A stretch of 64,000 bases of DNA from Adiantum capillus-veneris (GCA_014529385.2 CM043948.1:20831951-20895950), one strand, 5' to 3'. Shown: positions 35,145 through 46,262, counted from the stretch's first letter. Made by a program: numbers and translations. The notes: generated by a model from the sequence alone, not told the origin.

Positions 35145-35148
<4 letters not shown>
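34517..35148 (+). other. Possible LTR or promoter segment
   Basis: TATAAAAA at 34,741-34,748 and a poly-G run at 34,769-34,784 lie in non-coding DNA before a (GT)n tract and a gypsy RNase H relict. A TATA box at this place would fit an old LTR, but no LTR partner was found. Confidence 0.3.

Positions 35149-35213
<65 letters not shown>
35149..35213. repeat. (GT)n microsatellite
   Basis: About 65 bp of pure GT. It directly abuts the RNase H relict. Confidence 0.97.
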
Positions 35214-35215
<2 letters not shown>

Positions 35216-35655
35216 GAATCATTCCAAAAGCTCAAGAAAGCTTTGTCTTCAGCTCCTACCTTGAAGACTCTAGACAGGAATAAAAATTTTCATGTACATG
35301 TTGATGCATCCAATTTTTCTATTGGTAGTATATCGGCACAACCAGAAGAGGAAACCATGAATTTTCCCATCTCATAAGCTAGTAGGTAGTGGAATACAGT
35401 GGAAGTGAATTATAACACAATTGAGAGATAAGGATTTGGAATGGTCTATGCCATCAAAAAGTTTAGACACTACTTATTGGCAAATAAGTTTGTCTTCTTT
35501 GTGGACCACCAAGCTCTTCTTTATCTCGTCAATAAATCATATAATACAAGAAGAACTGTAAGATGGTTTATCATCTTATTGGAGTTTGATTTTACAATGG
35601 TTGTTAAAAAGGGCACCCTGCATCAGAGAGTGGATCATCCATCATGGATCGCCTC
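35214..35655 (+). pseudogene. Gypsy RNase H fragment
   Basis: The plus strand reads SFQKLKKALSSAPTLKTLDR, then FHVHVDASNFSIGSI, an NYNTIER block, AIKKFRHYLLANKFVFFVDH and finally FDFTMVVKKGTLHQRVDHPS. This is the gypsy RNase H order, and the enzyme removes RNA from RNA-DNA hybrids. The DAS and DH catalytic positions are visible but three stops break the frame. The left edge is the GT microsatellite, and a poly-G run marks the right edge. Confidence 0.85.
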
Positions 35656-37599
35656 GGGGTCGTCGGGGGGGGGGGGGGGCTTCAAGCGAGTGATTTTTGG
35701 CGAGCACGTTTTCAAGTAAGGAGAGCTTTTTTATCTATTACAAAAATATTTTAATAGCAAATGTCACACATCTACGTGCCCACGTCTCTTGGATGTCATG
35801 GATATCAATGGTGATGGATATGCAAGCTACAAATTTGTGAAAATGTTTGTGTTTTTTTCTATTTGTGGATTACCTTTTGATGCCTAAATCATGAAATGGA
35901 ACAAGTGGGTACTTGTGTGAGAAGTAGAAAACCAATCACAATTTCTTGTTTGCTTGGGCAATTTCCTATTGTGACAATAATATTTAATATACCATAAAAC
36001 CATAGTTTTTAAAGCACCAACTAACATTTATGTGTACATGAGCTTCATATGATGATGCCCTTACTTTTGTGTGATGCTAGAAGTTGGAAGAGTGTATGAC
36101 GCACCACTTTGTTATGCCAAAGATTCATCTTCATGGCTTGAATTCCTCATAAAATTTGATACAAAATGGCCTAAGGAAATTATATGATTCTAGATAGTGT
36201 GTGTTTCTTATGATAAAAATTAAAAAAGTGAATGGGGAAAATTTGACATGTCTTTGAGGCATGTTCATGGCAAAGTGTTTCTTAAAAATATTCATACAAA
36301 ATGGTCTAAGGAAATTACACAATTGCAGATAGCATGTATTGATATTCCATACAGGGGTGTTCCTATGTCAGCTAAGGGCATTATGAACCTCCTCATCTCA
36401 AAGGATAGGTTGGTGACTGAACATATGCACATTTTGGCTCAAACCTAGCACACAAAAAAAACAAAGTACAAGTGTTTACAAGGAAGATAAGGCATGCCTT
36501 GCTCTTAACACTCTAGAAAGTCAGGACCCCATGGGATTCACCATGAGAAAGTCAGGACCCCATGGGATTCATACCACGTAAATGCAAGGAAAGGTGGTTA
36601 TTTGGGAGTTTAAATAAGTGTATAAGCTAGGGGTGGGCCCCTTATAATTTCTCCTTCATTACTAAAACATAAGGGAGGGGGTTGTGATATATAGTTCAAG
36701 GGGGGAATAAGGGTTGTTTGGGGTAGTGGAAGAGATTGATAACATACATATAGACATACAAATGGGGGGGGGGGGGGGGGGTTAGTAAAGAAGCCAAATA
36801 TTGCTAGTGAATTACATGTGGTTACCACATTGCATGCCCCTATATAGAGAATACAAGCCAATATGATTAAGGTATTGACTTTAAAAATGAAACTTCTATG
36901 GCGTCAAGTTTGGATTTTTTTAAAACTTGAAGGTGAGAAACTATATCAAACCTATAATTTTAGTAGCAACATGTTGTATAAGTGTAGAAACGGGGGTCAT
37001 TTTTAATTCACATGAGTCATAAATAGGGTTTTTTCCAAGAGTCTCCACTCACAGGTGGCATCTCCTCTCCTATAGAGAGTAAATCCCCCAAGGTCAGACA
37101 GGTGCAAGATGGATCCCTCTTGATCTCGACACAAGAGCTACTGCGAGTTGATGTATTATTGTTTGAATCTAGCTTGAAAATCTCATGAGCTCTCTCATGT
37201 CACACAACTTCTTCATTTGTCGTGGCTTTCATCTCAAGTGCCTTGGTTATTCTCTTTGCTGGCTCTTAAGATATTGACATTCAATATCTCACGCAGGTAC
37301 AATTTTGAATACTTAAACCAATGTTACGTACTCCTCTCTCTATTGACGGGTCTACATTTCTTGAAGGTGTATTTGGCATATTCTCCATTGTTGATGCATC
37401 CTTGCTTCTTTCCACCATGTAGCCCCCCTCAAACAAAGACTTAACTTCTTCCTCTGTCAAATTGGTCCCTAGAGCTACTGGCCAATTGATGGAGGATGGG
37501 GTTGTGGATCTATGTTGTGATCCAATACATAACAATGGATTGATGGGAATGGAATCATGCTCTCTAGGGTGGATGAAAGATAAACATCATGCACACAAG
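35656..37599. other. No gene recognised; short repeats
   Basis: Contains a poly-G run at 35,667-35,679 and another at 36,764-36,781. The block AGAAAGTCAGGACCCCATGG is tandemly repeated at 36,515-36,572. A roughly 30-bp similarity also exists between 36,160 and 36,297. No coding domain read. Confidence 0.4.
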
Positions 37600-37869
37600 T
37601 GAGTGTCTGTTGGCTAGATTATCACTCAAGAAAATTAGGTTCCAAGCTCAATTAACTTGGACTCATAAACACAATCTTGAGTATTTGCTAAGCCATCACA
37701 AGATCACCATAAACAAGGGAGATGTAATGCAAAATAGAGTAGTATTTATTCATTCATGAAATGAGCTTTAAGTAGCTCTACATCCTTGCACCACTACATG
37801 TGGGATAATTCCTTCTCTTCTCTCCTTGACTCATAGTTTGGTACTCTAGGACAAAGCTCACACCTTACA
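37600..37869 (-). repeat. Relict copia-type LTR edge
   Basis: At 37,869 the minus strand reads AAGGGGAGGAT|TGTAAGG, the arrangement of a polypurine tract and the start of a 3' LTR. The left limit is uncertain. No coding part remains next to it. Confidence 0.35.
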
Positions 37870-39626
37870 ATCCTCCCCTTGAGGTTTGGACTAGGATTAA
37901 TACATGGAAGATTACTTATCCACTAAGGATGTCAATACAAGAGAATTCCTCCCCTTCAACTTTGGGCTACAACTTGATGAAGAAAGACAACACTCCAATA
38001 TAGGAGCACAGACGACATACATTGCCAATCCCAGGAGACATTAAGCATAACACTCCAATCCAGGAGCCACACTCCAATCCAAGGAGAAACAAATAATGCT
38101 CTAATTCAAGAAAAAAATCCTTTAAAGTGTATGCTCCTCTCTAATCCAAGAGCACCTTTGTCTTCTTCAATGCTTTGTCTTCAACTGCCTCATGGTCTTT
38201 GTCTTCGTATCCTCCCCTGGAACAAGTGCTTCTTTCCCCATTATTGTTGTGCAATTAGGATTTATTGAAAAAAAGATGCAGTAAAAAAATAATGGCGTAA
38301 AAGAACTGCTAATGCGGATTCTATTGATGGTGTTGCCGATTTTTCCCTCCCCTCAAAGTGAATTTCTCCCCATGGTGCCTTGGAGTGGTCTTTGAACTTG
38401 GAGACTCTCCAAGGCCAGTATCTGGAACTTTGTACATGAGCACATGCTCATATCCTTGATGATAGATGTGGAATACATTGTTTTGTTGTGTTGGGATGCA
38501 AGATTTTCAATTTTAATACGTACTTTACAATTTCTCTTCAATGTGAAGTACCTCTTCACTTGTTTGAGGTCACCCTTCACAAGGAAGTATTTGAAGCTTT
38601 GAAATCCTTTGTAAGCTCGAGAACTTTGCTTGGCTTGTGTCACTATGTGGAATGTTGGATCCCACCTTTTGAAAAATCAAATTTTCTTTGAAGCCCTTTT
38701 GTGAAATTGAGCCTTGGGCACTCTCAGATATGCTGCTTCTACAATTGGAGTTTTCTCTTAGCTGATGAGTTCCTCGCCAAGGCTCTAACGGGTGTGATAG
38801 GCCACAGAGGGGTGGGAACCTCACTTCCTTTGCATGTGGGAATGCTCCCCTATGAGGGGGTAGCTTAGGGGAGCAGGACAGTTGGGGGGAGTCGGTGCGA
38901 GCAGTGTGAGCAAGATAGTTGGCATGAGATTGATAGGGTCAATGGTTTGGGAGATGGTATGCAGAGAGCAAGCCAAGGATATGCAGCAAGTTAGAGATTT
39001 GCAAGGCAGATGACAGGTAGGAGCCGTTGATCGAGAGAATCGTTGTAGTGCTTGTTGGGTAATGTACTCAGCAAGAGCAATACAAGGCACCAGTAGAGGG
39101 GATCAAAGAGTTGAGGCACTGTAGGGATACAAGCCATTGACATCCTGTAAATCACGAGTCACTAAGACGAGCCACTCAGGGCGAGTCAAAGGTGGTGCGG
39201 AGTTATAGATGGTGATGATAGTGCATGATCATGATCTTTGGTCTTCCAAACTATCCACAAGAGGACTTTGCATACATTCTTTGAGGGCTTGGTAATTCCA
39301 ATGACAACTATAAAGTGATTTCAAGCTACGAATGGGCCATATTAATAATGCAAGACTCTCCAACAAGCCAAAATGGGTGCTTTGTGTGATGTCCATGAGT
39401 GACAAAAGTAGACAACGAACACTCTAGTGTGTCACCAGGAGAGTAGCCAAATAGCATAAAACACCAAGCTTGAACACGGATTTTTACAAAAATATTTTTT
39501 TGGAAGTGATTCCCACCAAGTACACACACACACACACACACACACACCCATATTTTTTGGATGATTTTAAAGGGGTTAATGAAGAGGCAAAGATTAAGCA
39601 CTGAGAAAAGATCAAAACAAAGACGT
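37870..39626. other. No gene recognised
   Basis: Contains a short CACTCCAATCCAGGAG-type repeat near 37,990-38,090, a CA run near 39,522 and otherwise non-coding DNA up to the copia insertion. Confidence 0.4.
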
Positions 39627-39631
39627 ATTTG

Positions 39632-39850
39632 TGAAGTCGCGGAGCGGAGCGTGGGTCGACTCTCTCTCTCACACACACACACAGTGAGCTTACACAGTAC
39701 AGTACGCAGAGATCTGTTAGAAGGGTTATCTCCCAAATCCTTAGTATTCACAAAGAATAAGTTAGTATATACAAAGAGTTAGAGGTAAGTGAGTTAGGCG
39801 GGCGGCCGGCCATATCCGCATAAGAGGCCACTTGGGCTTTAATCCCAACA
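39632..39850 (-). repeat. 3' LTR of the copia derivative
   Basis: 219 bp, starting TGTTGGGATT and ending GACTTCA on the minus strand, with a CA/CT microsatellite. It is identical to the other LTR. The adjacent AGTGGGAGGT (39,851-39,860) is the polypurine tract. Confidence 0.95.
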
Positions 39851-39934
39851 ACCTCCCACTTAAAGTCCAATGTGGCACTTTAAGTAACTGTAAATCTATG
39901 AACATAAATGTACAAAGATTTACATGGCTGCCAT

Positions 39935-42079
39935 CTATCCAATGCCCAATAACTCACGACAATGCACAAAGCCCTCTCCTGGAAGTCCCTTTGTGAGTAG
40001 ATCAGCAGGATTGTCCTTGGTGTGGATCTTCAACAGTTGTATCTGCTTGTCTTCAAGTACTTCCCTAATGAAGTGATATTTCACATCAATATGCTTAGTC
40101 TTCGAATGGAACACTGGATTCTTTGCCAATTGTATAGCACTTTGACTATCACAATATAACTCTGGCATATCTGCATTGATTCCCAAGTCTGCAACCAATC
40201 TACCAAGCCAAATAGCTTCTTTGCATGCCTCATTTGCTGCAACATACTCAGCTTCTGTAGTAGACTGCGTAACACAATCTTGTAATCGAGATCGCCATGA
40301 TATGGCACCTCCAGCCAATGTAAAGACATAGCCTGATGTAGATCTCCTCTTATCCAAGTCTCCTGCATAATCTGAGTCAGTGTATCCTCTGACACTCAAA
40401 TCCTGACTACCATAGCATATGCGCATACTCTTTGTATGTTTTAAGTATCTCATGATACCTTTCACTGCCTCCCAATGTTTCTTGCCGGGATTTGACATAT
40501 ATCTGCTAACCACTCCCACTGCAAATGCAATATCCGGACGTGTAGCAATCATTGCATACATCAAACTACCCACTGCAGACGCATATGGAATCTTATCCAT
40601 TTCAGCCTTTTCTTCCTCAGACACAGGACAATCGTGTTTGCTAAGTTTCACATATGGTGGCAATGGAACACTCAATGCCTTTCCCTTCTCCATATTGAAA
40701 CGTTGCAAAACCTTGTCAATATACTCTGTTTGAGATAACCAAATCAACTTCTTTGATCTGTCTCTCTCAATGCGCATACCAAGTATATGACTTGCCTCAC
40801 CCATGTCTTTCATGTCAAACGATTTTGCCATCTTTGACTTCAAAGCTGAAATTTCTTCCAAGTGTTTGCCAGTAATCAACATGTCATCCACATACAAAAT
40901 AAGGATCAGCCAACTGCCATCCTTAGCCTTCTTTGTATATAGACAGTGATCGAACTCACTACGTTTGTAGCCTTGAGAAAGCATAAACTGGTGGAACTTA
41001 TGGTACCATGCCCTCGGTGATTGTTTTAAGCCATAAAGACTCTTTAACAACTGGCATACCAAATGTTCCATGCCTTTCTCAACAAACCCTTCTGGCTGCT
41101 GCATGTAAATTTCCACATCTAAATCACCATGCAAGAACGCTGTCTTGACATCCATTTGGTGCAACACCAAATCCAATATAGCAACCAATGCAAGAAAGCA
41201 TCTCAATGTAGTCATCTTGACCACTGGAGAGAAGACTTCGTCAAAGTCAATGCCTTGTTCTTGCTTAAAGCCCTTGGCAACAAGCCTTGCTTTGTACTTT
41301 GGCTGACTATCATGAGCGGTGATCTTATACCTGTAAACCCATTTACAAGGTAGAGCCTTTTTGCCCTGTGGTAATTTAACCAACTTCCATGTCTGGTTTT
41401 TATGCAGAGCTGTCATCTCTGACTGCATGGCCAACTGCCATTTTTTCGAGTCAACCACTTGTAATGCTTCCTTGTAACAAGATGGTTCTCCACAATCTGT
41501 GAGCATGACATAATTTAGAGATGGCACATAACGATCAGGTGGTTTGGAGACACGCTCAGAACGTCTCACCACAACTGATTCTGCCTCTCTAGCCACTATA
41601 GGCTGTTCCTGAGCCTGACCATGCTGTCTTGATGTGCTAGCACTAGGTCCATCTTCCCTGAAGACAACTCTTCTGATCTCCTCTGTCTTCTCTGGCTTAG
41701 CGTGAAACTTGGCTTCATTGAAATGCACATCATTGCTACGAATAAGCTTTCTGGACTCAGGATCCCAAAGCCGGTAACCCATCTCGCCCGATTCTCCGTA
41801 GCCAAGAAATATACACTTCTTGCTCTTTGGTTCTAACTTAGTTCTGAACTCCTTAGGAATATGGCTATAAGCTTCACAACAAAAGACTCTGAGATGCTTA
41901 TATGAAGGTGCCTTGCCTGTCCATAGCATCTCGGCCACTGCACTCTTATCCAGAACCCTACTAGGAGACCTGTTGATCAAATGGACTGCTGTAGCCACTG
42001 CTTCCGCCCAAAATCCATCAGGCAACTCAGCATTTGACAACATGCTTCTGACCTTCTCTTGTATGGTCCTATTCATACG
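39935..42079 (-). CDS. Copia integrase end, reverse transcriptase and RNase H
   Basis: An uninterrupted minus-strand frame that continues upstream to 42,139 in the LTR without an ATG; the first ATG is in ERMNRT at about 42,078. Counting from 42,139, residues 19-130 are the integrase C-terminal region (ERMNRTIQEKV, CIFLGYG) and 230-490 the copia reverse transcriptase (VYRYKITA, MDVKTAFLHG, catalytic YVDD at 416-419). The rest is RNase H (YTDSDYAGD, STTEAEYVA, CDSQSAIQLAKNPVFHSKTK). No stop or frameshift interrupts it. The protein could copy element RNA into DNA if expressed, but integrase lacks its zinc and D,D-E parts. The full copia polyprotein is normally about twice this length. Confidence 0.93.
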   Translation of the reverse strand, partial: RMNRTIQEKVRSMLSNAELPDGFWAEAVATAVHLINRSPSRVLDKSAVAEMLWTGKAPSYKHLRVFCCEAYSHIPKEFRTKLEPKSKKCIFLGYGESGEMGYRLWDPESRKLIRSNDVHFNEAKFHAKPEKTEEIRRVVFREDGPSASTSRQHGQAQEQPIVAREAESVVVRRSERVSKPPDRYVPSLNYVMLTDCGEPSCYKEALQVVDSKKWQLAMQSEMTALHKNQTWKLVKLPQGKKALPCKWVYRYKITAHDSQPKYKARLVAKGFKQEQGIDFDEVFSPVVKMTTLRCFLALVAILDLVLHQMDVKTAFLHGDLDVEIYMQQPEGFVEKGMEHLVCQLLKSLYGLKQSPRAWYHKFHQFMLSQGYKRSEFDHCLYTKKAKDGSWLILILYVDDMLITGKHLEEISALKSKMAKSFDMKDMGEASHILGMRIERDRSKKLIWLSQTEYIDKVLQRFNMEKGKALSVPLPPYVKLSKHDCPVSEEEKAEMDKIPYASAVGSLMYAMIATRPDIAFAVGVVSRYMSNPGKKHWEAVKGIMRYLKHTKSMRICYGSQDLSVRGYTDSDYAGDLDKRRSTSGYVFTLAGGAISWRSRLQDCVTQSTTEAEYVAANEACKEAIWLGRLVADLGINADMPELYCDSQSAIQLAKNPVFHSKTKHIDVKYHFIREVLEDKQIQLLKIHTKDNPADLLTKGLPGEGFVHCRELLGIG

Positions 42080-42080
42080 T

Positions 42081-42090
42081 TCTGATACCA
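42081..42090 (-). other. Primer-binding site fused to the integrase code
   Basis: TGGTATCAGA on the minus strand lies two bases after the 5' LTR and matches initiator Met tRNA. The next bases are already integrase codons, so the deletion joined the primer site to pol directly. Confidence 0.85.
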
Positions 42091-42092
42091 AT

Positions 42093-42311
42093 TGAAGTCG
42101 CGGAGCGGAGCGTGGGTCGACTCTCTCTCTCACACACACACACAGTGAGCTTACACAGTACAGTACGCAGAGATCTGTTAGAAGGGTTATCTCCCAAATC
42201 CTTAGTATTCACAAAGAATAAGTTAGTATATACAAAGAGTTAGAGGTAAGTGAGTTAGGCGGGCGGCCGGCCATATCCGCATAAGAGGCCACTTGGGCTT
42301 TAATCCCAACA
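42093..42311 (-). repeat. 5' LTR of the copia derivative
   Basis: 219 bp, identical to 39,632-39,850. It provides the promoter for leftward transcription. Confidence 0.95.
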
Positions 42312-42316
42312 ATTTG

Positions 42317-42855
42317 AGAGGCTCAATAAGGTATCAAATGGTAGGCAATTTAAGCGTGTGAGAGCTCTATGCAACCGCCTCAAAAAGTGCTTTGCACACA
42401 CATAAATCACAAAAGCAACTACACAATATGGTGAGAGCAATTATGTCATAAAGAAAGCTAAGAATGAACCCAAAAGGATGTATACTAATTGAAAAATTTC
42501 ACACAAGATAATGCTAAATGTGAGTTCCCCTCACCTAATCACCAAAGGTTAGTGGAGCATGCTTTTGTTCATGTGTTGCTATTGATTTATCGCTTGAAGT
42601 CTGCAAGCCTGTAAAAGTGGTATCAGATATCAAAAAGACTCTTCTTCTAAGGAGGATCCGATTCCTTCTATAGCACACATGGGTTCTTGCAGATAATCTA
42701 ACAAAGGTAACACCCATATGATTGTGGGTCTTGGCACAGATGAGTACAAACGTCAAGTACAAGACGCATGTGTGCAAAGATTGATGAAGTATTCCCAAGA
42801 CCTAAAATATGTGAAGCATTTAAAAAAATTACCCGATTGATGAGATTTCCTCAAG
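42317..42855 (+). other. Retroelement leader remnant with primer site
   Basis: TGGTATCAGATA at 42,618-42,629 is a primer-binding-site-like sequence. It suggests that an LTR ended just before it and that the frame starting at 42,856 is the beginning of a gag gene. Confidence 0.4.
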
Positions 42856-43218
42856 ATGGCAAGAGGCCATCAATTCTCCTCTAAAGGCGGTAAGAAAGTT
42901 GAAAAAAAATTGAGTGCAAAAAAAGAAAAATTGTACTCGCCGAAAGAGTTGGACACAGCTCTTGAAAAGCAGGTGAATCAACTAAGGAAAGGCTTAACGC
43001 ACTCTCGAAAGAAGAGGAAATCCCCATATTTTCCCAATTATTTGGGTCAAGAGTCGACTTTTGAGGTGGTAAGCAGATCAAAGAAGCATGTTTGTTTTGA
43101 GGATGACATAGATTTTTCTGTCTTCAAAAAGTTCCAAGAGTTTTTCATCTCTAGTTTTAGAGAGGATGAGAAAAGGTGGAAGAAGCAGAGAAAAATCCAA
43201 GAAAGCAAGAAAAGCTGA
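42856..43218 (+). CDS. 120-residue basic protein, possible gag start
   Basis: An ATG in good context opens 120 codons. The protein is very Lys rich (MARGHQFSSKGGKKVEKKLS), with KSPYFPNYLGQESTFEVV and an acidic patch EDDIDFSVFKKFQEFF, and ends in a basic tail KKQRKIQESKKS. It lies 230 bp downstream of a primer-binding-like site, which favours a retroelement leader protein or gag N-terminus. No known domain was recognised. The frame is intact over its length. Confidence 0.4.
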   Translation: MARGHQFSSKGGKKVEKKLSAKKEKLYSPKELDTALEKQVNQLRKGLTHSRKKRKSPYFPNYLGQESTFEVVSRSKKHVCFEDDIDFSVFKKFQEFFISSFREDEKRWKKQRKIQESKKS

Positions 43219-43731
43219 TTTTTGAAAAAGTCTAGAAGACATGGGCCCAACCATCAAGCAATTTAGAGGAGGAGAGCTCGTCCTCTTTTGAAGTGAACAA
43301 ATGGACAAGATGACCAAGGAGTTCAAGGATGGAGTTCAAGCAGTCAAACCTAGTAAGGTTTGACACGTTTTTTAGGATATCAAGTCACCCATTGAGCCCT
43401 TGAGTTCATACAGTAAGCGCTTTGGCAAACAAGCCCTTCAAAACTTCCATGAATCTCTCAACCAAAAACATTTAATGAGTATTGCGTGATAACAAAACCT
43501 GCAATCTCTATCTCATCTATGCAATGGATGAGTGTGTGGACTTGAATATTGAAAAAGTAAGCCGGTATCTCTTTCTTTGCAAAGAAAAGGAGCTCAATGC
43601 ATTCCCTTTTCTTTTGCGGTATCGACCTTGTATCAATCTCCTTAGACTTGATCCATCCATAAAAAAACACAAGGACAACGTGTTAAAAAGTTTATTGAAA
43701 GCGTACATATAAACATTTGTGAGATATAGAT
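43219..43731. other. No gene recognised
   Basis: Short spacer before the truncated gypsy LTR; possibly retroelement interior. Confidence 0.35.
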
Positions 43732-45207
43732 TGTCATAAAATCTAATATCTAACAAACCCAATTGATTTTCTCATATTAAAGTGATCATTTAATGTGGGA
43801 GAATAACGAGAACAAGGGTTAGAATATAGACATGTGCTTACAGATCTATCTCAACACGAGGCCAATGTTATCTAAATGAGAGATGGTCTATCAAAGAGCA
43901 AGGGTAGCTAATGGAGCTTAAATAAAGACCTCCAAAGGTTAGTGTTAAATGTCCTTTGACCTTAGGTAACCTAGAGCTGTGCTTGAGGTGGGAACCTGGC
44001 CCAAGCTTGAGGTGCTTGCCGTGCTTGCTGACTAAGGTGCTTGAGGTACTTGTCGTGCTTGCTTACTAAGGTGATTGAGGTGCTTGTTGTGCTTGTTGAC
44101 TAAGGTTCTTGTGGTGCTTAATGACTAAGTTATTAAGGTGCTCCATGTCTAATGTGCTTGAGGGGGTAAGGTACTCAAAATTCAAGGCATATCCCTACAA
44201 AAGGGGGGGCGAGCCCTCATTGTAGGGGCTAGAGATAGAACACATACACCCTCGCACAAGGCATCCTTGGTACAAAGAAAGCAGCAAGGACACTTATCAA
44301 CCTCCTCTTTATATTGCACTCATAGTGTACGTAAAGCCTAATGGTTAGCCTCCCAAGGGGTCCAATGATAATTTAGTTAATTTAATTAATTATCTATGCA
44401 ATTATCAAGTCCTCTCTCTCAAAGGGGAAGTGGGGACACTTGTCCCAAGTCTACCCTTGTTGCTTGATATGCACTAAGCATGTGATTGGCCAAACAAGCT
44501 TGAGGAGGTCCAATCATGTGCAAGATAGTACTAGAAGGGGGGGTCGACCAAACCAAGAAGGGGGCTATCTTGGGGGGTTTACTCTCCCCCCCCCCCCCCC
44601 CCCCAACACACACACACACACACACACTCATTGTGTGAAGTGCAAAATGCAAGAGCTCCATCTCCTTCTCCAAGCTAGTAGGGAGGTTGAGAGCCTACAC
44701 CAACACTATTGGCTTTGGAATGAAAATCCAACCAAGAGCCATGCTTCAATGCTTAAGCTTTCCATCTTCTCCATTTTCATTACTATGCTAATATGCATGC
44801 TAGCAAGAAGAGTGATGATAAGTGAGGAACTATTTCTTTCTCCTATGAATGTTTCTTCTTCCTCTTCCCTACCCTCATTCCCCACTAGCTCTCTCCACCT
44901 TTGAAGGTGTTTGAGGTCTTTGGACTGAGGCTGGGGATAGTTAATTCTTTTTACAAAGTCTATGTTATGCTCATGATGCACAAAGCTTTCCATCTTCATA
45001 GCATCACCTAGGTCACAAGGAACACAAATATTTTATTGTAACAAGTCTCTATTTATGGGAGAATCTATAATAAAAAATCCTATTGAAGGGGGGACCGGCT
45101 CCACATATATCTGGTCCTGAACTTTTGTCAAGTTCTCTAAACTCTCTCTCTTGCAAAAGTATTGTTCATGCCAAGTTAATTAAGTACTATGATTATGTTG
45201 CTACCAT
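43732..45207 (+). repeat. Older, truncated copy of the gypsy LTR
   Basis: It starts TGTCATAAAATCTAATATCT like the left LTR of the gypsy element and follows it, with many substitutions and indels, through the GCTTGAGGTG cluster, a poly-C run (44,586-44,604) and a CA run. It stops matching at CAATTATGT near 45,207, about 120 bp before the LTR end. It is much more diverged than the 12-21 kb pair, so it is an older insertion. Confidence 0.85.
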
Positions 45208-46111
45208 CAATTATGTAAGGTCTCTGTCACCCTTGGAGAGGGCATTCCCATGTAAAGGAATACATATCTGGCCATTCTAGCCAATACAAAAAGTTACTAT
45301 TTTTGACAGTTTTTCCACCTCTGATGAGCTAATGATAAATATATTGTTGTAAGATTTTCAAAAATAAAAATTTTAATTTTTTATCATTTTCATGCAAAAA
45401 TAGAAAGTTTTGAGGTGCTTACACCCACTAGACGCGACCATCTCGTCAAAATCTACCCCATCCTACATTTCCATAAAAATAGTTGTCTGCTCCAAAATTG
45501 CTAAATATAGCAGGTGTGTGCATCCGACACCTTAGTCTGTAGTCCTCAAGATCTTCTTTTAATAGCAAGTTTCAGAATTAAATTCTGATAAGCCAAGCTC
45601 ACTCTAGACAATTAATTTTCATCCTAGTGTTAATAAATTAATTCCTAAGTCTAAGGTATGCATATGTATGCATGTTCATGGGCATGTATATGCATGTATA
45701 TGTATGTGTATGTGTATGTATGTCCATAAATGACCCATGGCCATAGACCATCTCTTATAGTCTGTTGACTCTAAGCATGGGTAAGTACATGAGGTGTATC
45801 ACTCAATTAGGTAAAAGGGGACACCTCTAGTGGTTAGTGAGAGGCTTGTGACACCTCTACTTCTTCTTTTGGCAAGAGGGGGCTAGCAAGGGAGGTATGG
45901 GAAAGCCTTGGACATCAAGTAACCCCAGAAGTCTATATAAGGGGCATTCCCGCCCAATTTTACGCGTGCACACTTGGGAGAAGAGAGCTCTGTTGCTGCT
46001 GTGGCAATTAACTTGGTGGCTTCTACATCAAATCTTTTAGAGATCAATAACTCAAAGAACATGTGGGTAATGTAAATCTATTGTTTAATGAAGCTATTAT
46101 AAATCTCTACT
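45208..46111 (+). other. No gene recognised; TATA-like site
   Basis: A simple repeat of ATGTATGC-type words spans 45,655-45,725. TATATAA at 45,934-45,940 is followed by a GC-richer leader-like stretch, which could be a relict LTR promoter. No coding frame assigned. Confidence 0.35.
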
Positions 46112-46262
46112 CTCAATTGGTATCCTTTCCTATTGCTTCCATATATTATCATTCAATTGGAATCCTTTCCAATTGCTATCATATTACCATTCAATTGGAA
46201 TACTTTCTAATTGCTATCATATTACCATTCAATTGGAATCCTTTCCAATTGCTACTCTATTA
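46112..46262. repeat. Minisatellite of palindromic units
   Basis: About four units of 38-40 bp. Each contains CAATTGGAATCCTTTCCAATTG, which is itself an inverted repeat with a 3-4 base centre. Later units are more uniform than the first. Confidence 0.85.

Larger units (their letters stand above)
39627..42316 (-). mobile_element. Young Ty1/copia deletion derivative
   Basis: The element (39,632-42,311, 2,680 bp) is flanked by the perfect 5-bp target duplication ATTTG (39,627-39,631 and 42,312-42,316). Its two 219-bp LTRs are identical as read. It has a primer-binding site, a polypurine tract and one 734-codon frame with the integrase C-terminal region, reverse transcriptase and RNase H. Gag, protease and the catalytic part of integrase are missing. 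Identical LTRs plus the perfect duplication show recent insertion, so the shortened form itself was probably mobilised with proteins supplied in trans. Confidence 0.95.

Noticed and set aside
39561-39782. Frames in the copia LTR plus flank on the plus strand
   Set aside because: They are opposite-strand shadows of the LTR with a microsatellite.
44440-44904. 154-codon frame in the old gypsy LTR
   Set aside because: It lies wholly inside LTR sequence, spans poly-C and CA runs, and homologous frames in the other LTR copies differ in length.
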